NCBI GenBank assembly: GCA_003996215.1
Contig: QJPP01002931.1
Coordinates: 62,001-126,000, forward strand
DNA length: 64,000 bases
Reading direction: 5' to 3'
Source: Jaltomata sinuosa
Taxonomy: Eukaryota > Streptophyta > Magnoliopsida > Solanales > Solanaceae
The position numbers and the translations under genes were made by a program. Under the pieces are notes generated by a model. It was not told where the DNA came from and ran no database searches. It saw nothing but the letters and a program-made list of their open reading frames with translations. Positions 11,606-24,217 of this stretch are shown here, piece by piece (position 1 is the first letter of the stretch; the number at the start of each line of letters is the position of its first letter).

Positions 11606-13238
11606 GCACCACAGGTATGTTCATGCCTCTCTACATAGTTACTTTTCTTCGTGCATTAAGGATAATACATATTGCTTTTTGGTGGGGTGAGGGCAGCAAC
11701 CGTCCGTGTATTTTGATGGGTATCTTAGCAAAGTCTGAGTAGCCAAGACACCTGCGTCGTGCTGCAATGGTAAATCAAGCGCTATTTGAGAGGTAACCCA
11801 AAGAGGCTACCACTGAGTATCTGAGTACGTGGGGTTTTCTTGTTGTGGTCTTTCCCCATGGACCTTTAACTATGTTGAACCAACATGTTTAGATAGGTTG
11901 TGTGTAGTGAAAGAAGAATAGAAACTTAGCACAGTCTATGGTATGATTTTTGAATTGGATTTTGACTGAAAAAATAGAGACCCCTCCAATTATTTTGTGA
12001 GGTGATTAGCCATTTTTGATAGACTGACTGCTATGGATCTGTGCATGACATTATGATTATTGATGTGATGAATATCTTAATCTAGGGCATGAACCTGATA
12101 GTTAGCAATTGATTGTTTGACTATGTGTCATGTGTGTGTGAGTTGTATTCATACTGTTATTGCATTGTGTGCCAATCCAGAACTTGCCCGGTTAGTCCTA
12201 CTTAGGCTATAGGATAGTTGGTTAGGAAAAGATCATAGGCCTTTTTTGAAATAGTCCACTTAGCCTAAATGACCATCCAAATGAATGTAATATCCCTTGA
12301 TCCCTAATTTTGAGCCAAAATTGACCTTTTTTTGTTGTTAAGCCTATTCACCTTCCCTGTTTTCTATGAACCTTTAGTTTGGCCCTAGTCCCTCCTTGGA
12401 CATTGTGCACCTCAACTAAGGCAAATTGCCTAAGTTGAGGGTGGCTATCATGGAGGTAAATGAAAAGTATAGAGTATGAAAAGAAAAGGTTAGTGATTAA
12501 AAAGGAGAGAACTAGCGGGTGTGGCGTATGTTCTAGAAGAAAAATAAAGAAAAAAATAGAGAAAAGAAAGAAAAATAGAAAATATGATGAAAAAGAAGTT
12601 GATTTTGAAATAAAAGTCGCATCGGGCACTTGATGAAAAAGAAAAAAATAGGAAAAAAAAGGATAACGGAGGAAAAAAGAGTGGTCTGAAAGTGAAAGAA
12701 ACATAGTGTAGTGTCAAGGAGGTCTTATTCACTATTTCTCAAATATACCATACGCATCCTCGAGCCTACGTTATAAGCCGAGTAAAGTCCTATAGTGATC
12801 CTAGTCCAACTATTCCAAAACTGGGGCTTAGAAAATAAGGACAAGCCTATGGTATTATGCATGCATTGCTTGAACTTCTTCGTGAGTGTGAGTGTTCTAG
12901 TTCAATCCCAAATATTTAATAATTTACTGTGTGATTGGGACTTCTTTGTAGTGAGGGCACTAGAGTAACATTGATTGCTGACTATTAGTGTAAGTGGCAT
13001 CTGTGTATGCTAGTTTGTCTATTGATATCGTAATGTCATTCATGGATCCTCTTGTGTTGTCTTGATAAATGATGCATGTGCACTTGTTTTATACTGAGAA
13101 GGAGAGGGGCATTGGTTGTGAGCTGAATTATTTGAACCATGTGACTATTGTAGCTCCTAGTTTTCTTTTGCTGAAGAGTCGTATAGGATAGTCTTATTTT
13201 GTCGCTTGAAGACAAGCAATGACTTAAGTTGAGGGTAT
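11606..13238 (+). other. Non-coding 3' region of the dead retroelement
   Basis: No supportable gene. The stretch contains a purine-rich section (12470-12700, AAAAAGAAAA-type) whose minus-strand open frames are low-complexity Phe/Ser runs. It ends in AAGTTGAGGGTAT at 13226-13238, a polypurine-like tract immediately before the LTR. This suggests it is the 3' untranslated part of the element. Confidence 0.5.
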
Positions 13239-14813
13239 TGATATGTCGTGGTTTTGCGGCACTTACGATGCATAAAACTTGGAATTGGAGTATGTTCTTT
13301 AGCGAATTTTAGTAGTTTTATGTGTTTTTTAGTATTGTGCAGGAAAACAAGGTTTGGAAGCTAAAGTCCAAAAAAAGAATGCAAAATTGGCTGAAACTGA
13401 CTTCCACGACTCAACTCTATGTGTCGTGAAAGCATCCACAAGTCATGGAAGTCAGTCATGGAAAGACTACTGCAGAGATGCCCTAGATTCATGAGATGTT
13501 TCCACGAGTCATAAAACTTTTCACGAGACGTACTGCCTAATCATGGAAACAGATTAGAGGATGAGCAAAGGCCCAGGATCCATGAAGGGTTTCTACGAGT
13601 CGTGGACCCATTCATGAGTCATGTTGCATGTTCATCAAAAACTGTCCAAGGATGAGCAAAATCCTAGGATCTACGAGGACATTCCATGAGCTATGAACCA
13701 ATCCACGAGCGATAGAATGACTTTGTGAAAGTGAACTTGCAAGATGACATGAAGCCTAATTTCCACGAGAAGACTCCACGAGCCGTAGAAGGATCCACGG
13801 ACCGTAGAATATGTCCGTGGAAGTTGCCGAACCCGGATTTCCTAGTCTGTTTAGGATAGGATTTGTGATGTCTATATATACTTTTCCTAGGTTTTCTTTT
13901 ACATTTTATGCTCTATACTTTGTAGGAAACATATTCGTAAACAATTGGTATTGATTTGTTCTTGGTTTTGAGAGATTAACATATTCATTGGTTCTTGATT
14001 CTTAAATCTTCTTCAATTATTCAAGTTTTCGGATTTCTGTGCTTTTTCTTGTAAGTCTATGATCATGAATTCTTCAACAACTTCTTATTGTTTGCTTATG
14101 AACATGAGTAGCTAAATCCACAACTAGGGTTGTGGGAACCATGATGGATTAACAAAGAAGGCAAAGTACTTAGCAATTCTAAGATGGTGTTTATGCATGT
14201 ATTGGTTCCCCTTCGCTTTGATTACTTTTTAACGGTGGCCAACGTTAGAACTCGCCTTATTCTTACTTGTCGTACCAAAGAGGTAATGAATGGGAAAAGG
14301 GTTGGTTACAATGGAGATTTCAGGCTATCAACCCTCATCTAATAGCTTGACCTTATCTGGGAATAACTAATCTGGGATCAAAGGTAAAGGTTAGTAAAGC
14401 ACACACCCATAGATGGACTAAGTTTCATGGTGAAATTCATCTATCTAGGGGACCAACCATTTAGGTGAATCTAACTTACTGATCTTGCATGCTAAGCACC
14501 AGAATAGATTGCTGGTACAACGCCTACTACGTTATGAACTCATGGGGAACACAGTCCTAGTCCATCTTCACTCTGAATCACAACAATATTGATTGATACT
14601 TGTTGTTACTTGTTACTTGATAATATACAAACATTAACTGTTACTTAAACCCCTCCCCTTCTAGGGAAATAAGACGGCTAAGAGCACGAATACACACAGT
14701 TGACTGAGATCCTACCATATTCCCAGTGGGGATCAATCCTAACCTTAGTTAGGTTCTATATTTCACCAACAATCGCTTTATACTTTTTTTAGAGGTGTAA
14801 TTTGGGCATATCA
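13239..14813 (+). repeat. LTR, 1575 bp, with TGATATG/CATATCA ends
   Basis: The element end TGATATG at 13239 is the exact inverted complement of CATATCA at 14807-14813, and a purine tract precedes the left end. Together these mark a 3' LTR. Bases 13390-13830 carry a dozen or so variants of CCACGAG/CGTGGA words, followed by a TATA box and an AT-rich leader, as expected for U3 to R. I found no partner LTR in the window, so the 5' part has been lost or lies elsewhere. An Athila/Tat-type origin is possible but not shown. Confidence 0.68.
13873..13880 (+). promoter_or_regulatory. LTR TATA box
   Basis: TATATATA sits at the end of the palindrome-rich U3 and about 40 bases before a T-rich start region, the typical layout of a plant LTR promoter. 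Confidence 0.5.
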
Positions 14814-17800
14814 AGTGCCCTAGGTCAAACTTTGATAACCTGCTTAGATAGACCGGAGATCGCACAAAAATAAAAAACTAGTTGACACATACTCCCGCTC
14901 TCCATATTTATTCCTAAGACTAATCGGCCTGATAAATCCACCCGCACAAATTACAAGAGGTCTGAAGCAAAATAGATCCCCTAGAGGGATTTTTGAAGAC
15001 CCCCAAGAAAATGCAGCAATAAATGCCTTCCCGGTAGATAAATCCGACAAAGACTGAGCATTTTACGAGGCCAAGCTCAAAAGAAAGGAATAAAATGATA
15101 ACCTTTTTGTATTTGCTAGGGGAGACAAGTTTCTAGAAAAAGAAATAATAAAAAGGCATGGCTCTCGGAATAAACATAAAGAAGGGAAGTCAAAAAAACC
15201 TCTTCATCCAGATTACAAAACCCTCAAAGGGACAGTACAATTACATATACAAAAAGAAAAGAAAAATAAAAATACTACAGAGATTTATTGCAGAAGGAAA
15301 ATTGGTACAACAAAAGCTCCTCGCTCGAGCAAATGGATAAAAAAATGAGAAACACGCTAAGATCTTGCTCCTCGAATAGATAGCTTTCCTTCATGTATCT
15401 GAAAGTTTCCTAAATGATCCTCATATATGGGATCGGGTTCGATCCACGCCAAGATCCATAGGAAGAAAGCAAGATTGTGACTGGCAGCTTCTACTCTCGA
15501 GGGTGGCCTGCGGGCTCTGGCTTGAGCGGCTATATTCCATCGCTAATTCCTCGGGCAAAGCCCTCTTATTCCGAAATGGTTGGAAAGGAGAAAAAGGAAC
15601 TTCGGGCAAAAGGGTTCTCATGGGGGAATTCTTGAGAGCAGCGAGGAAGACCTCAAATTTATACAAAAATACCGGTAAAACAAATCCACATGATCCCCCG
15701 AGCCCACTACAGCCAGAGCTGTAGAACCAGGAGCGAAGTATTATCCCCCACACCAGAGAAATAGACGCGACTTATGGCAGTAATGCCCGCAATAGTCTTC
15801 TCTTGCCATGAACTTGGCCCTCAGTTTTTACCTTACCCTCATCAAATAGCCTAGGAGAAATTATCCAAGAAAAAGCTTCGGGATCAAAAGCGAGGATAAG
15901 GTTGAAATGGCGGGGAAACCAGAAGCAAAAATAGGATATTTGAAGGACCCGATGGCAGATGTCATAAGGGTATTAAGTAGATTTCTCATAAACACCCTCA
16001 TCAAAAGAAGAAGGGATATATAGTGCTAACAACAGCCATTTATAGCCAAAGCCATTGTCAGGTGTGTAAGGTAAAAAATCAAGGATGGCTGCCACGTGTT
16101 CGGCCCGATCAAGTGGAACAGAACCCCAAGTGGTATCACTTAGGATTCGACCCACCTGAATCATCCTATCAAGAGACCTAATGACATATGCCATGATGCG
16201 GGGGGAATCTTCTGTACTTTCTTAGCCCAGGGAAAAAAGGGGCAACATATCTGGACAGATGGTGTGAAGTATTGCACAAAAGATATTGGGCACAAAGTCC
16301 AATAAAGTTGTTTGAATTATAGTAAGTCAGACAAACATATTAATCACACCATCAATTGCCTCAGCCCTTGGAAAATCCGAGAAGGGAGGAAAACCAGAAG
16401 ATTCGACTAGAGACTAGGACTTCACAAAGACCCAACTGGATCACATCAGAGGCTCAAGCAAGACCTCCTTAGGAGACCAAGAATAAAAGCATGTCACCTC
16501 GTTGCCACTAGGGACTCCAAAGTGGTCCCAACCCCTTCACAAGCGAGGTGTCTAAGTATCCCGGGCAAAAGTATCAAAGGGATAAAGTGGTACAAAAATC
16601 TCATTGGAAAATGTATGCCTCTACCTAACACTGCAAATTAAACATGGTCGCGATCTCGGATGTCCAAACGAGTTATTCAAAATAAATACAATTAATCAAA
16701 AGAGGCACCGTGCAAATTTGAGAAAGAGACTTTATTATCATTATTGCCCCAAAAATGAAAAAAATTACAAAAAATACAAAGCTTTTGCAGTCTAAAAAAC
16801 ATGAAAGGAAAGGAGAAAGAAACAGTCGAGCATACGTCTGGGTGGAACCTTTCCTTCATTTAAATGCGCTAGCAAAGCCTTCTTCAGCTTGATTGCAACC
16901 GTGGAAGCAGATGAAAGTACCATAGATCATCATATGGAAGCTCTTTTGTACTAATAGCACATGCCTTCTGACCAGGGAACTCCTGGAGCCGAAATTCATC
17001 CACTCCTCCTGACAAGGAGGAAGGGAAAATGCAAGAATAGAAGCTCCAGGCAGGCTCCCCCCCCTCCCAGGAGCAATATATCCTCATCAGTATAAGAGGG
17101 GGGATTCTTGTCCGAACCCCAGGTTCTCTCATCAAAGGCCAGTGAGAGTCCCTTAGATCCCATACCTCCCCACAGCATCCAGATACCTTGAATGCCATGC
17201 AAAAGCTATATAATCAAAGGAAGAGGCCATGGCGGCTATAGAGAAAGGTGGCCGACCGGAGCATTATCTACAACCTTTTCCCCTGGCTTCACCCATAGTC
17301 CTTACCTCACTCTCATCAATAATCTAAGCAAGGTCTTTTTGGACATATCATCCAGATCAAAAACAAGAATGAGTCAAGGACTATAGGAAATGCAACGGGC
17401 AAAGAATTTGGTCTTGAAGGAATTCACATTGACGTTAGTGGAGAAAGTATGAGGTTAAGAATATGGGGAAGAAAAGTTAGGAGAAGATGGAATATATAAG
17501 CCAAGTAACCTAAAAAAGAAGCCCTGGATGAAGGACAGTGGACTGCTATCCAAAGCATAAGGATGGATATGAGGGAACCAAAGCATCAGGAGTTGAGTTG
17601 TCATTTCCAAAGGAGACGTTTAAGATATCGAGAAAGATAATTTAATTAAATTTGAAATTAATGAAGGTAAATGACGGGAAAGCGGTAGGTTATCAAATGA
17701 GGAGTCGCCCATTCAATTAAAGCGACAAGGGTAAAGCCTCGAGATGTGATCTCGGGACCATTGATTTACTGTATAAGGGAGGTCCTTTTAGGAAATATAA

Positions 17801-18150
17801 CAACTGACCATCTCAAAGAAAGCACCACAGCAGGATAAAGGGGATCACCTTAAGGATCTATCTATCCATCCCTCGACCATAATGATATTGCACGCAAGAG
17901 ATGGATGGACTATCTATATAAGGTAAAACTAGATTGGGTCGACTGGCCAACTTAGGCTAGGTCAAAGAGGAATCAACCTAGAATGATGCCATCTCGCAAG
18001 CAAGCCTGATATGAATAAATGCTTCTTGGGTGAAAGCGAGACAGCCCGAGAAGGCCAATGATAGCAACTTCTTAGGAAGGACAAACCGAAGGATGGTCTG
18101 TTAGAATAATCAGGTGCGCAGATAATGCTCGACAGAGCTGTGTCAGACAT
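14814..18150. other. Unclassified repeat-like DNA
   Basis: No protein here resembles a family I know. Open frames are short (for example 15421-15753 and 16884-17198 on the minus strand) and lack recognisable motifs. The text has two similar modules: near 15820-15900 and again near 17270-17390 a 'ccttacc(t)c(a)ctctcatcaa' stretch is followed by a related sentence. Its composition differs from the flanking chromoviruses. It is most likely the untranslated 3' section or LTR U3 of a large Ty3/gypsy (Tat-like) element, but I cannot prove this. Confidence 0.3.
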
Positions 18151-18632
18151 GACATACTAGGTTGGCCTACAATAGATCGAGGACAAGTAGTTGCTAACCA
18201 TTAAATGCTACCTATTGGCCTGACAATATAATATTATTTCTTTCACCTCAAGGAATGACTTGTACCTTATAAATAGAGACCCCTCCCTCACTGTAAAGGA
18301 TTTACCTTATCTCTAAACCTAGAAGTAATAAAATATCTTCAGCTCAATTCTTAAGCTTTCTATTAGTTTTTTGTTGTTTCATTGATATAATACTTGCTTG
18401 CTTACTATTTTTGACTACGACTTGCTCATAGCTAGAAGGATCAAACACCTTGCCGGTGTCTGAAATTTATTTTTTATCTTTGTCTTACCAATTTATCATG
18501 TATTTCCTTTACGATTTTTTTTTACAAACTTACTTCTCAAATAACAAAGATAAAATCATAATACGTGCTTTTAACCCACAAACAAATCTAACTGTCCCAT
18601 ATCAATGGTAAATAAAAATTAAAACATTTGAG
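18151..18632 (+). repeat. Probable LTR promoter/R region of a Tat-like element
   Basis: TTATAAATAG at 18267-18276 is followed by a leader with CTGTAAAGG, an AATAAAATAT polyadenylation-like signal at about 18329, and then CTTGCTTGCTTAC and GATCAAACACC wording that I associate with the R-U5 ends of long Solanaceae Tat-like LTRs. It is cut on the right by the chromovirus at 18633, and its continuation beyond 30550 is not obvious. Confidence 0.38.
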
Positions 18633-21600
18633 TGTGATGACCCCTTCGGTCATCTTCGTGTTTACGCTTTTTTTGTACTGTTATAGATTTTCTGTAAAGG
18701 CCTCAAGCATTTATGGCTTGCTAGGACCAGTAGTTCGGTGTCATGGTCGTTCATTTGGTTGTTTTGGTAATTTGCTTATTTTAGAGCCTTAACTTAGAAT
18801 ATCATTGACTTTAGTCAACATTCTGAGCTAATGTGCTCGAAATTGAATTTTGATAGTTCTGTTAGCTCTGGAGCATTGAGTTTAGTCAAGTTAGACCTTT
18901 AGTTGAGGCCTAAGAATTTCGGGTGTGGGTTTTGTGTTGCTTTTTATATTTTCAGGCTATTTAGAGATAAAAGTGTAACTTTGGTCAGCTTTCAATGATC
19001 GGAGTGTCAGATTTGAAATCCAACAATTCCATCAGCTTCGGAATGTCGATTTTGGGTTAGGAAGATGGTTGGTTCGGCTTTTGGGTGAGCCAGGATTATT
19101 TTGGGTGTTTAGTTGCGTGTTGGTTAGTGTTGACTCGGGTCAACCCTTCTCCAAAACGACCTCGTATAGAAGTTTTGTTATTTTTGTTGAGTCTAGAATG
19201 TTATTTCTACTCTGTTAGAATTATTGGTTTTTGAATATCGGTTTCCGATTGTGCCCAAAATGCCCCATAGAGTTTTGGAAAGTTGCAGATTTTTGTTGTT
19301 GCAGGTGCAGGCCTCAGGTCTTAATCATGATCGCGAGCTTCTTCCTTCGTGACCGCGATGAATCACCTAGTCCTTTGTTCTTTGTGATCACGTGATCGCA
19401 TATCGCGATCGCGATAAAGCTTCTCCCCCTTTATTCTTCACGATCGCGTGGCTAGTCCTCGCGACCATGATGGTCTAGCCAGCGTGGTCCTCGCGACCGC
19501 AAGGGGTCCTTTCGCGATCGCGATGAAGGACCCCTGGGCAGTATATAAACTCTTAACTTCATCTTCTTCACCCAAAAATACAAATTTTCCATTATTGTAA
19601 GATCAAAACTCGTCCAAACTCAGTATTAACTCGATTCTTAGTGTGAGGGTGCAAATGTATTGGCCTTGATCGTTCCTCCATCATTATTTGTAAGTTTTAT
19701 CGACCTTATTCCATTAAATTTGCTCATTTGATTCTTCAATTGTTCTTATAGTGGGATGGCTGGTTTGAGCCAATTCCTTGGCTAAATTCTCTCTAAAATC
19801 TGAGCATGCATACCTTGGAGTAGTGTGATCGTTATGCGCTTCTTCATTTCTAGTTTTGAGTTGCAGAGCCCACAGGCCCGCCGGTGACCCAAATTTCGAC
19901 CCAGCTATTATTATAGCGATATAGGTGTCGTTAGACCCGTCTTGATATATTATTTATGTTTGTGATAGTGTGATCATCATTCAGGATTTCTTGGAGTGAT
20001 TTAGGCTTGGGCATCTTTGTTCCAGCAGCTTGTCATCAGACGATAGGTAGGTTACGGTTTAAACTCTTTAGACTTTGCATATATAGAATAAAATTGTATT
20101 AATGGGCATCCTTGGGTTGGATTTTACTAGATGGTACTACCGATCTTGACCATTTTATTCACGTCTGATTACTTTTCTTCCTCCAATGTTTGTAGCACTT
20201 GTGTTATACACTTTATTCATCCTTGTGGTCCTGTGTGGCCTTATTTAGACTCTAGAACATAGTTGGTTGGATATTGGGAATGTCCGTGAGTTTCGGACAT
20301 CGTTATTATTGATATAGAGCTGGCTATTTGTGCTGTAAAATGATTGGAGCTTGTGTAGGGCCGATAGGTTGATTATGAGCCATTGGGATACTGTTTGTGT
20401 TTGAGAATGTCATTATCATGCATATAAAGGATTTTGTACTTAATTTTACTGCGGTTTTGGCTTCGGTCCTTCTGCTGATGATTTCTAAAAAAACTGCATG
20501 ACTTGTGGGGTCCCTTTTTGGTAAAAATGATTGCAAAGAGGTTGGTACCATTTTAACGAATCTTCTTGGGGTAAGAGGAAGTAAAATGGATGCTTTATCA
20601 CTATTTCTACTATTACTAGACTCGGCGGGGCCGAGGGCTAGACTTGTTTTAGTACAGTTTCCATGATAATACTAGGCTCGGTGGGGTATTTAGTATGTTG
20701 GTTGGAGGCCTCTATGGACCTCGTCATTCCGGACCAGGGGCTACATGCTGAGAGTGCCGGAGGGAGGGTATACAGTGTAGGAGAGGTATACGGGTGTGAC
20801 CTTCCATAGATCCTATCTTCTGGGCCTTATAGGACGCCAAAAGCAGGTAACATATGTTACTACTATCACACCTAGTTCATCATATCATTCATTTGTGTGA
20901 AGTTCCATCCTTGTTTGCTATTTACGGAGTGTACGCTCCAGTAGTATGGGATGCCGGAGGGTTTGTCTTCTTTTGCTTGTGTTCCTCGGGTGTATGGGAA
21001 CCCGTGGGACTGTAGGTAGACTTATTTTATTAACTTATGATATTTGTCCCTATTATGGTTACTTACATCATTGGATTTGATAAGGTTGGACTTGGGCTTC
21101 GGTGGATAGTTCTTAACTTGAGATTAACATGCTTATATTGCTATTGCACCTTGTTTTCAATCATGATTACTGTTATTCTTCTTCTTTATTCATTTGAGGT
21201 TACCGGTATACCGCCTACTTTCTAAACTCTTCTTTATATACTTGTTATTTCAAGGATCCCGGGTATGTGTTTCTTCCTTTCGCCTGTGATTATGTTATAG
21301 TAGCTATCCATGTATGTTATTTTGTTTGTATTCCTTCCATGCTAGCTTCTGTGCACTTGTTCATTGACTTTTGTGACTAATTGTTTTCTATTTTGCTTAT
21401 TACTGTTCTTTTATCTTATATATGTCCAGTCAGCCTATGATACCTATTGTATCGGTTGCTTTGCAATTGGTGCTCATACAACACTCTGCATCTTCTGGTG
21501 CAAATCCTAGTGTGGGCCATCACTGCTAGATCGTGGGATTCGTGCTTGGAGATCTTTTTGACTATCCAGACTGAGGGTGAAATCTTGGCTATCGGAGCTT

Positions 21601-21927
21601 AGCTTTAGTTTATCTTCTGTATCATGTACTCTGTTACTACTCGGAGACAGTGTGTATATATTATTTTGGATGCTTCGTACTCCTTATATGTAGTTCCATT
21701 TCTATACTATGATACCAGGTTTTGGGGTTTGGTTTAGCTTTCGCATACGTATATATATTCATGTTATCTATCTTTTCATCTTTTTCCTTTGCTTCCGCTT
21801 GATTATATCATTTCTTCTATTTAACTGTTAGATAGTAGCTTATTACCAATCATTCCGGTCTATGGGGATTGGTTTGCCTACTAGGGGGTTGTAGGTGTCA
21901 TTATGACCAAGAAATTGGGTCGTGACA
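18633..21927 (+). repeat. 5' LTR, 3295 bp
   Basis: It runs from TGTGATGACC to CGTGACA. Bases 19325-19530 are packed with TCGCGATCGCGA-type words in both orientations; a TATA box and a T/A-rich leader follow. Relative to the 3' LTR it lacks about 85 bases (the region matching 29205-29290), which accounts for most of the length difference. Small open frames here (for example 21037-21225) are chance. Confidence 0.95.
19542..19548 (+). promoter_or_regulatory. LTR TATA box (5' copy)
   Basis: TATATAA lies directly after the GC-rich word cluster, and the same site is kept in the 3' LTR at 28077-28083. Transcription would start around 19570. Confidence 0.65.
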
Positions 21928-21930
21928 GCT

Positions 21931-21942
21931 TGGTATCAGAGC
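21931..21942 (+). other. Primer-binding site, initiator Met-tRNA
   Basis: TGGTATCAGAGC, three bases after the LTR end, is a perfect match to the usual plant initiator-Met tRNA site. Confidence 0.93.
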
Positions 21943-22150
21943 TCTAGGTTCACTGGTGTCATCGGTATAGGAGACAATGTCTAGTAGAGTCCTGTGGATC
22001 GGGGGGAGATATCCGTATTCAATCTTCAGGAGGCTATAGTGACATCTTAGGGAAAAAATAGACTTTTCTTGTTTCTATCTTATGCGTAGTATCCTTGAAA
22101 GTTTCTGGAAATCTCACTTGTTCTCGTTCACTCTTCCGTAGATAGTTCGT

Positions 22151-23520
22151 ATGAGATCGTCGGTGTCGAATGAAGATAAGCCTCCAACTCCAGCACCCCC
22201 GACACCAGCTAGGGGCCGGGGAGGTCGTAGAGGTAGGGGTCGAGGATATCCCCAAGTTGCAACACCTGCTAGAGCTGCTAGAGTTGAGAACGATCCCGAG
22301 TATGATTATGAGCCTGAGTTTGCCCCTAAGCAGCAACGTGTCGGCCCAGGGATAGCCCAAGTGCCACCAGCTCCAGTGCCAGCTTCTATATCAGCCCCAG
22401 CTCTGTCTGCAGGTGTTCAAAGTTTGCTTTTACAGCTTTTAGGCATGATTTGGGGGCAGCCTTCTGGGGTAGCACAGACATTCGATCAAGGGGAAGCCCT
22501 AGGTACTCGAGTTTAGGAGCGCATCCTGCTACTCCGGCTCCCCGTGCCGAGGTTATTCTGGTCCCTTCAGCTGCACAGCCTCTTGCTCCTTGTCTAGTTA
22601 TGATATAAATAGAGCATAAGGCATTGGGTAGGTTTCTAAGATTGGCACCTTCGAGGTTTGATAGTACATCTGGACAGGATCCACACGACTTCATTACTAC
22701 TTGTGAGGAGATGTTACATCACTTGGGTTTATTGGAGACTCACAGAGTCAGTTATACTACTTATCAGCTGGAGGGCCCAGCTAAGTTATGGTGGAGGGCT
22801 CAGGTTGCTTGCAGACCTTCTTCATCTCCTTTGTTGTCTTGGTCTGAGTTCTATGAGGTCTTTATGGCCAAGTTCTTGCCTCAGAGTGATCGTGAGCATC
22901 GCCAGGTGCAGTTTACTAGGCTTATGTAGGGGCATATATTGATATCTGAGTATGAGACCCGTTTCCATCAGCTTACTCCATTTGGAGCTATGATCATTCC
23001 CACTGAGCCAGACAGGGTTCGCAGATTTGTTTAGGCGTTTTGGACAGAGCTGAGACAGTCAGTCGAGATATTAGTTGCTAGTGGCCAATCATTTCAGGCT
23101 ATTGCATACTTGCCCATACTGTGAAGGACTTGCATCGACATGATCAGGGGATAAGAGATAAGAGGTCTCGTAATCAGGGTGTCTATAGTGGTTCTAAACA
23201 TGGTGGTAGAGGTTCAGGCTAGTGGGGCCAGAGTCATCAGCCATAGCAGCATCAGGGTTAGACTAGTGGACCAGTTCAGGCTTCGCTTCAGACTTTGGGT
23301 AGTTCTCAGTTTGAGTAGGGGCAGTCTTTGAGGGGTACTACTTCTGGGGCATCAGGACGGGGTGGCCACATGGGTTCAGCTGGTTCATCTCGATAGGGTA
23401 GGCTGTCAGGGTCCTATTATTATTGCGGTGTTAGCGGTTACTAAACCAAGTATTGCCCCCAGTGGGGTTCAGCTTGCTATGATTATGGTGTCATTGGCTA
23501 TTTTGCTAGAGATTGCCCCC
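22151..23520 (+). pseudogene. gag pseudogene
   Basis: The start at 22151 gives an Arg/Gly/Pro-rich N-terminus (GRGGRRGRGRGYP). A frameshift and stop at about 22514 lead to the capsid core in another frame at 22624-22929 (DPHDFITTCEEMLHHLG, KLWWRAQ, FLPQSDREHR), where a stop interrupts at 22927-22929 and again near 23032. The zinc-knuckle part at about 23417-23520 has lost key residues (Cys to Tyr and His to Tyr in ACYDYGVIGYFARDCP). Confidence 0.87.
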
Positions 23521-24145
23521 AGAGGGTACGGCTCATCCTGTAGCTCAATCGGCTCATCCCATGCGAGCAGTTCAGCCACCGACTAGAGGGGGTGGTAGTC
23601 AGGCTAGAGGTGGTGCCCCGCATGGTAGAGTAGGTTGTAGGGATGGCGGTCGGGTAGGTGGACGTCGTCGTCAGTTCTATGTGGTCCCTGGGAGACCAGA
23701 GGTAGAGGCCTCAGATGTTGTGATTATAGGTACGATTTTTGTGTTCCATCAGTCTGCTATGACTTTATTTGATCCTAGATCTACATATTCATATGTATCT
23801 GCCTACTTTGTTCCTTGTTTGGGGTTGGCTAGTGAGTCATTATCTGTTCCTATTTATGTTTCAACCCCAGTAGGAGATTCTTTAGTAGTGGATTGGATTG
23901 TGAGATCTTGCATAATATATGTTGGTGATTTAGAGACTTGGGGTGATTTGATGATACTTGATATGTTAGATTTTGATGTGATACTGGGCATGGACTGGTT
24001 ATCCCCTCACCGTGTAGTTTTGGATTGTTATGCCAAGACTGTTTCCATCATCGTGCCTGGTATATCCATGGTTGTGTGGCAGGATTCTATTAGTCGTGCA
24101 CCATTTAGGATCATCTCTTGTCTTCAAGCTAGGAAGTTGATTTGA
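23513..24145 (+). pseudogene. Aspartic protease domain
   Basis: The active-site block reads LFDPRSTYSYVS, so the catalytic Asp is kept but the Gly that normally follows DP is Arg. STPVGD and FDVILGMDWLSPH follow. The frame ends with a TGA at 24143-24145, where the family reads on into RT. Confidence 0.88.
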
Positions 24146-24217
24146 CGTAGGTGTTTAGCTTATCTAGCATATGTCCGAGATGCTAGTGCTGACCTTTCAT
24201 CTACTGAGTCTGTCCCT

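Noticed and set aside
12348..12732. Two overlapping minus-strand open frames of 80-118 codons
   Set aside because: They translate a purine-rich low-complexity tract into Phe/Ser/Leu runs; there is no domain and no homologous pattern.
15421..17202. Possible host exons in the unclassified block (minus-strand frames of 68-110 codons)
   Set aside because: There are no recognisable domains, no supporting splice context and frequent stops; the composition looks repeat-derived.
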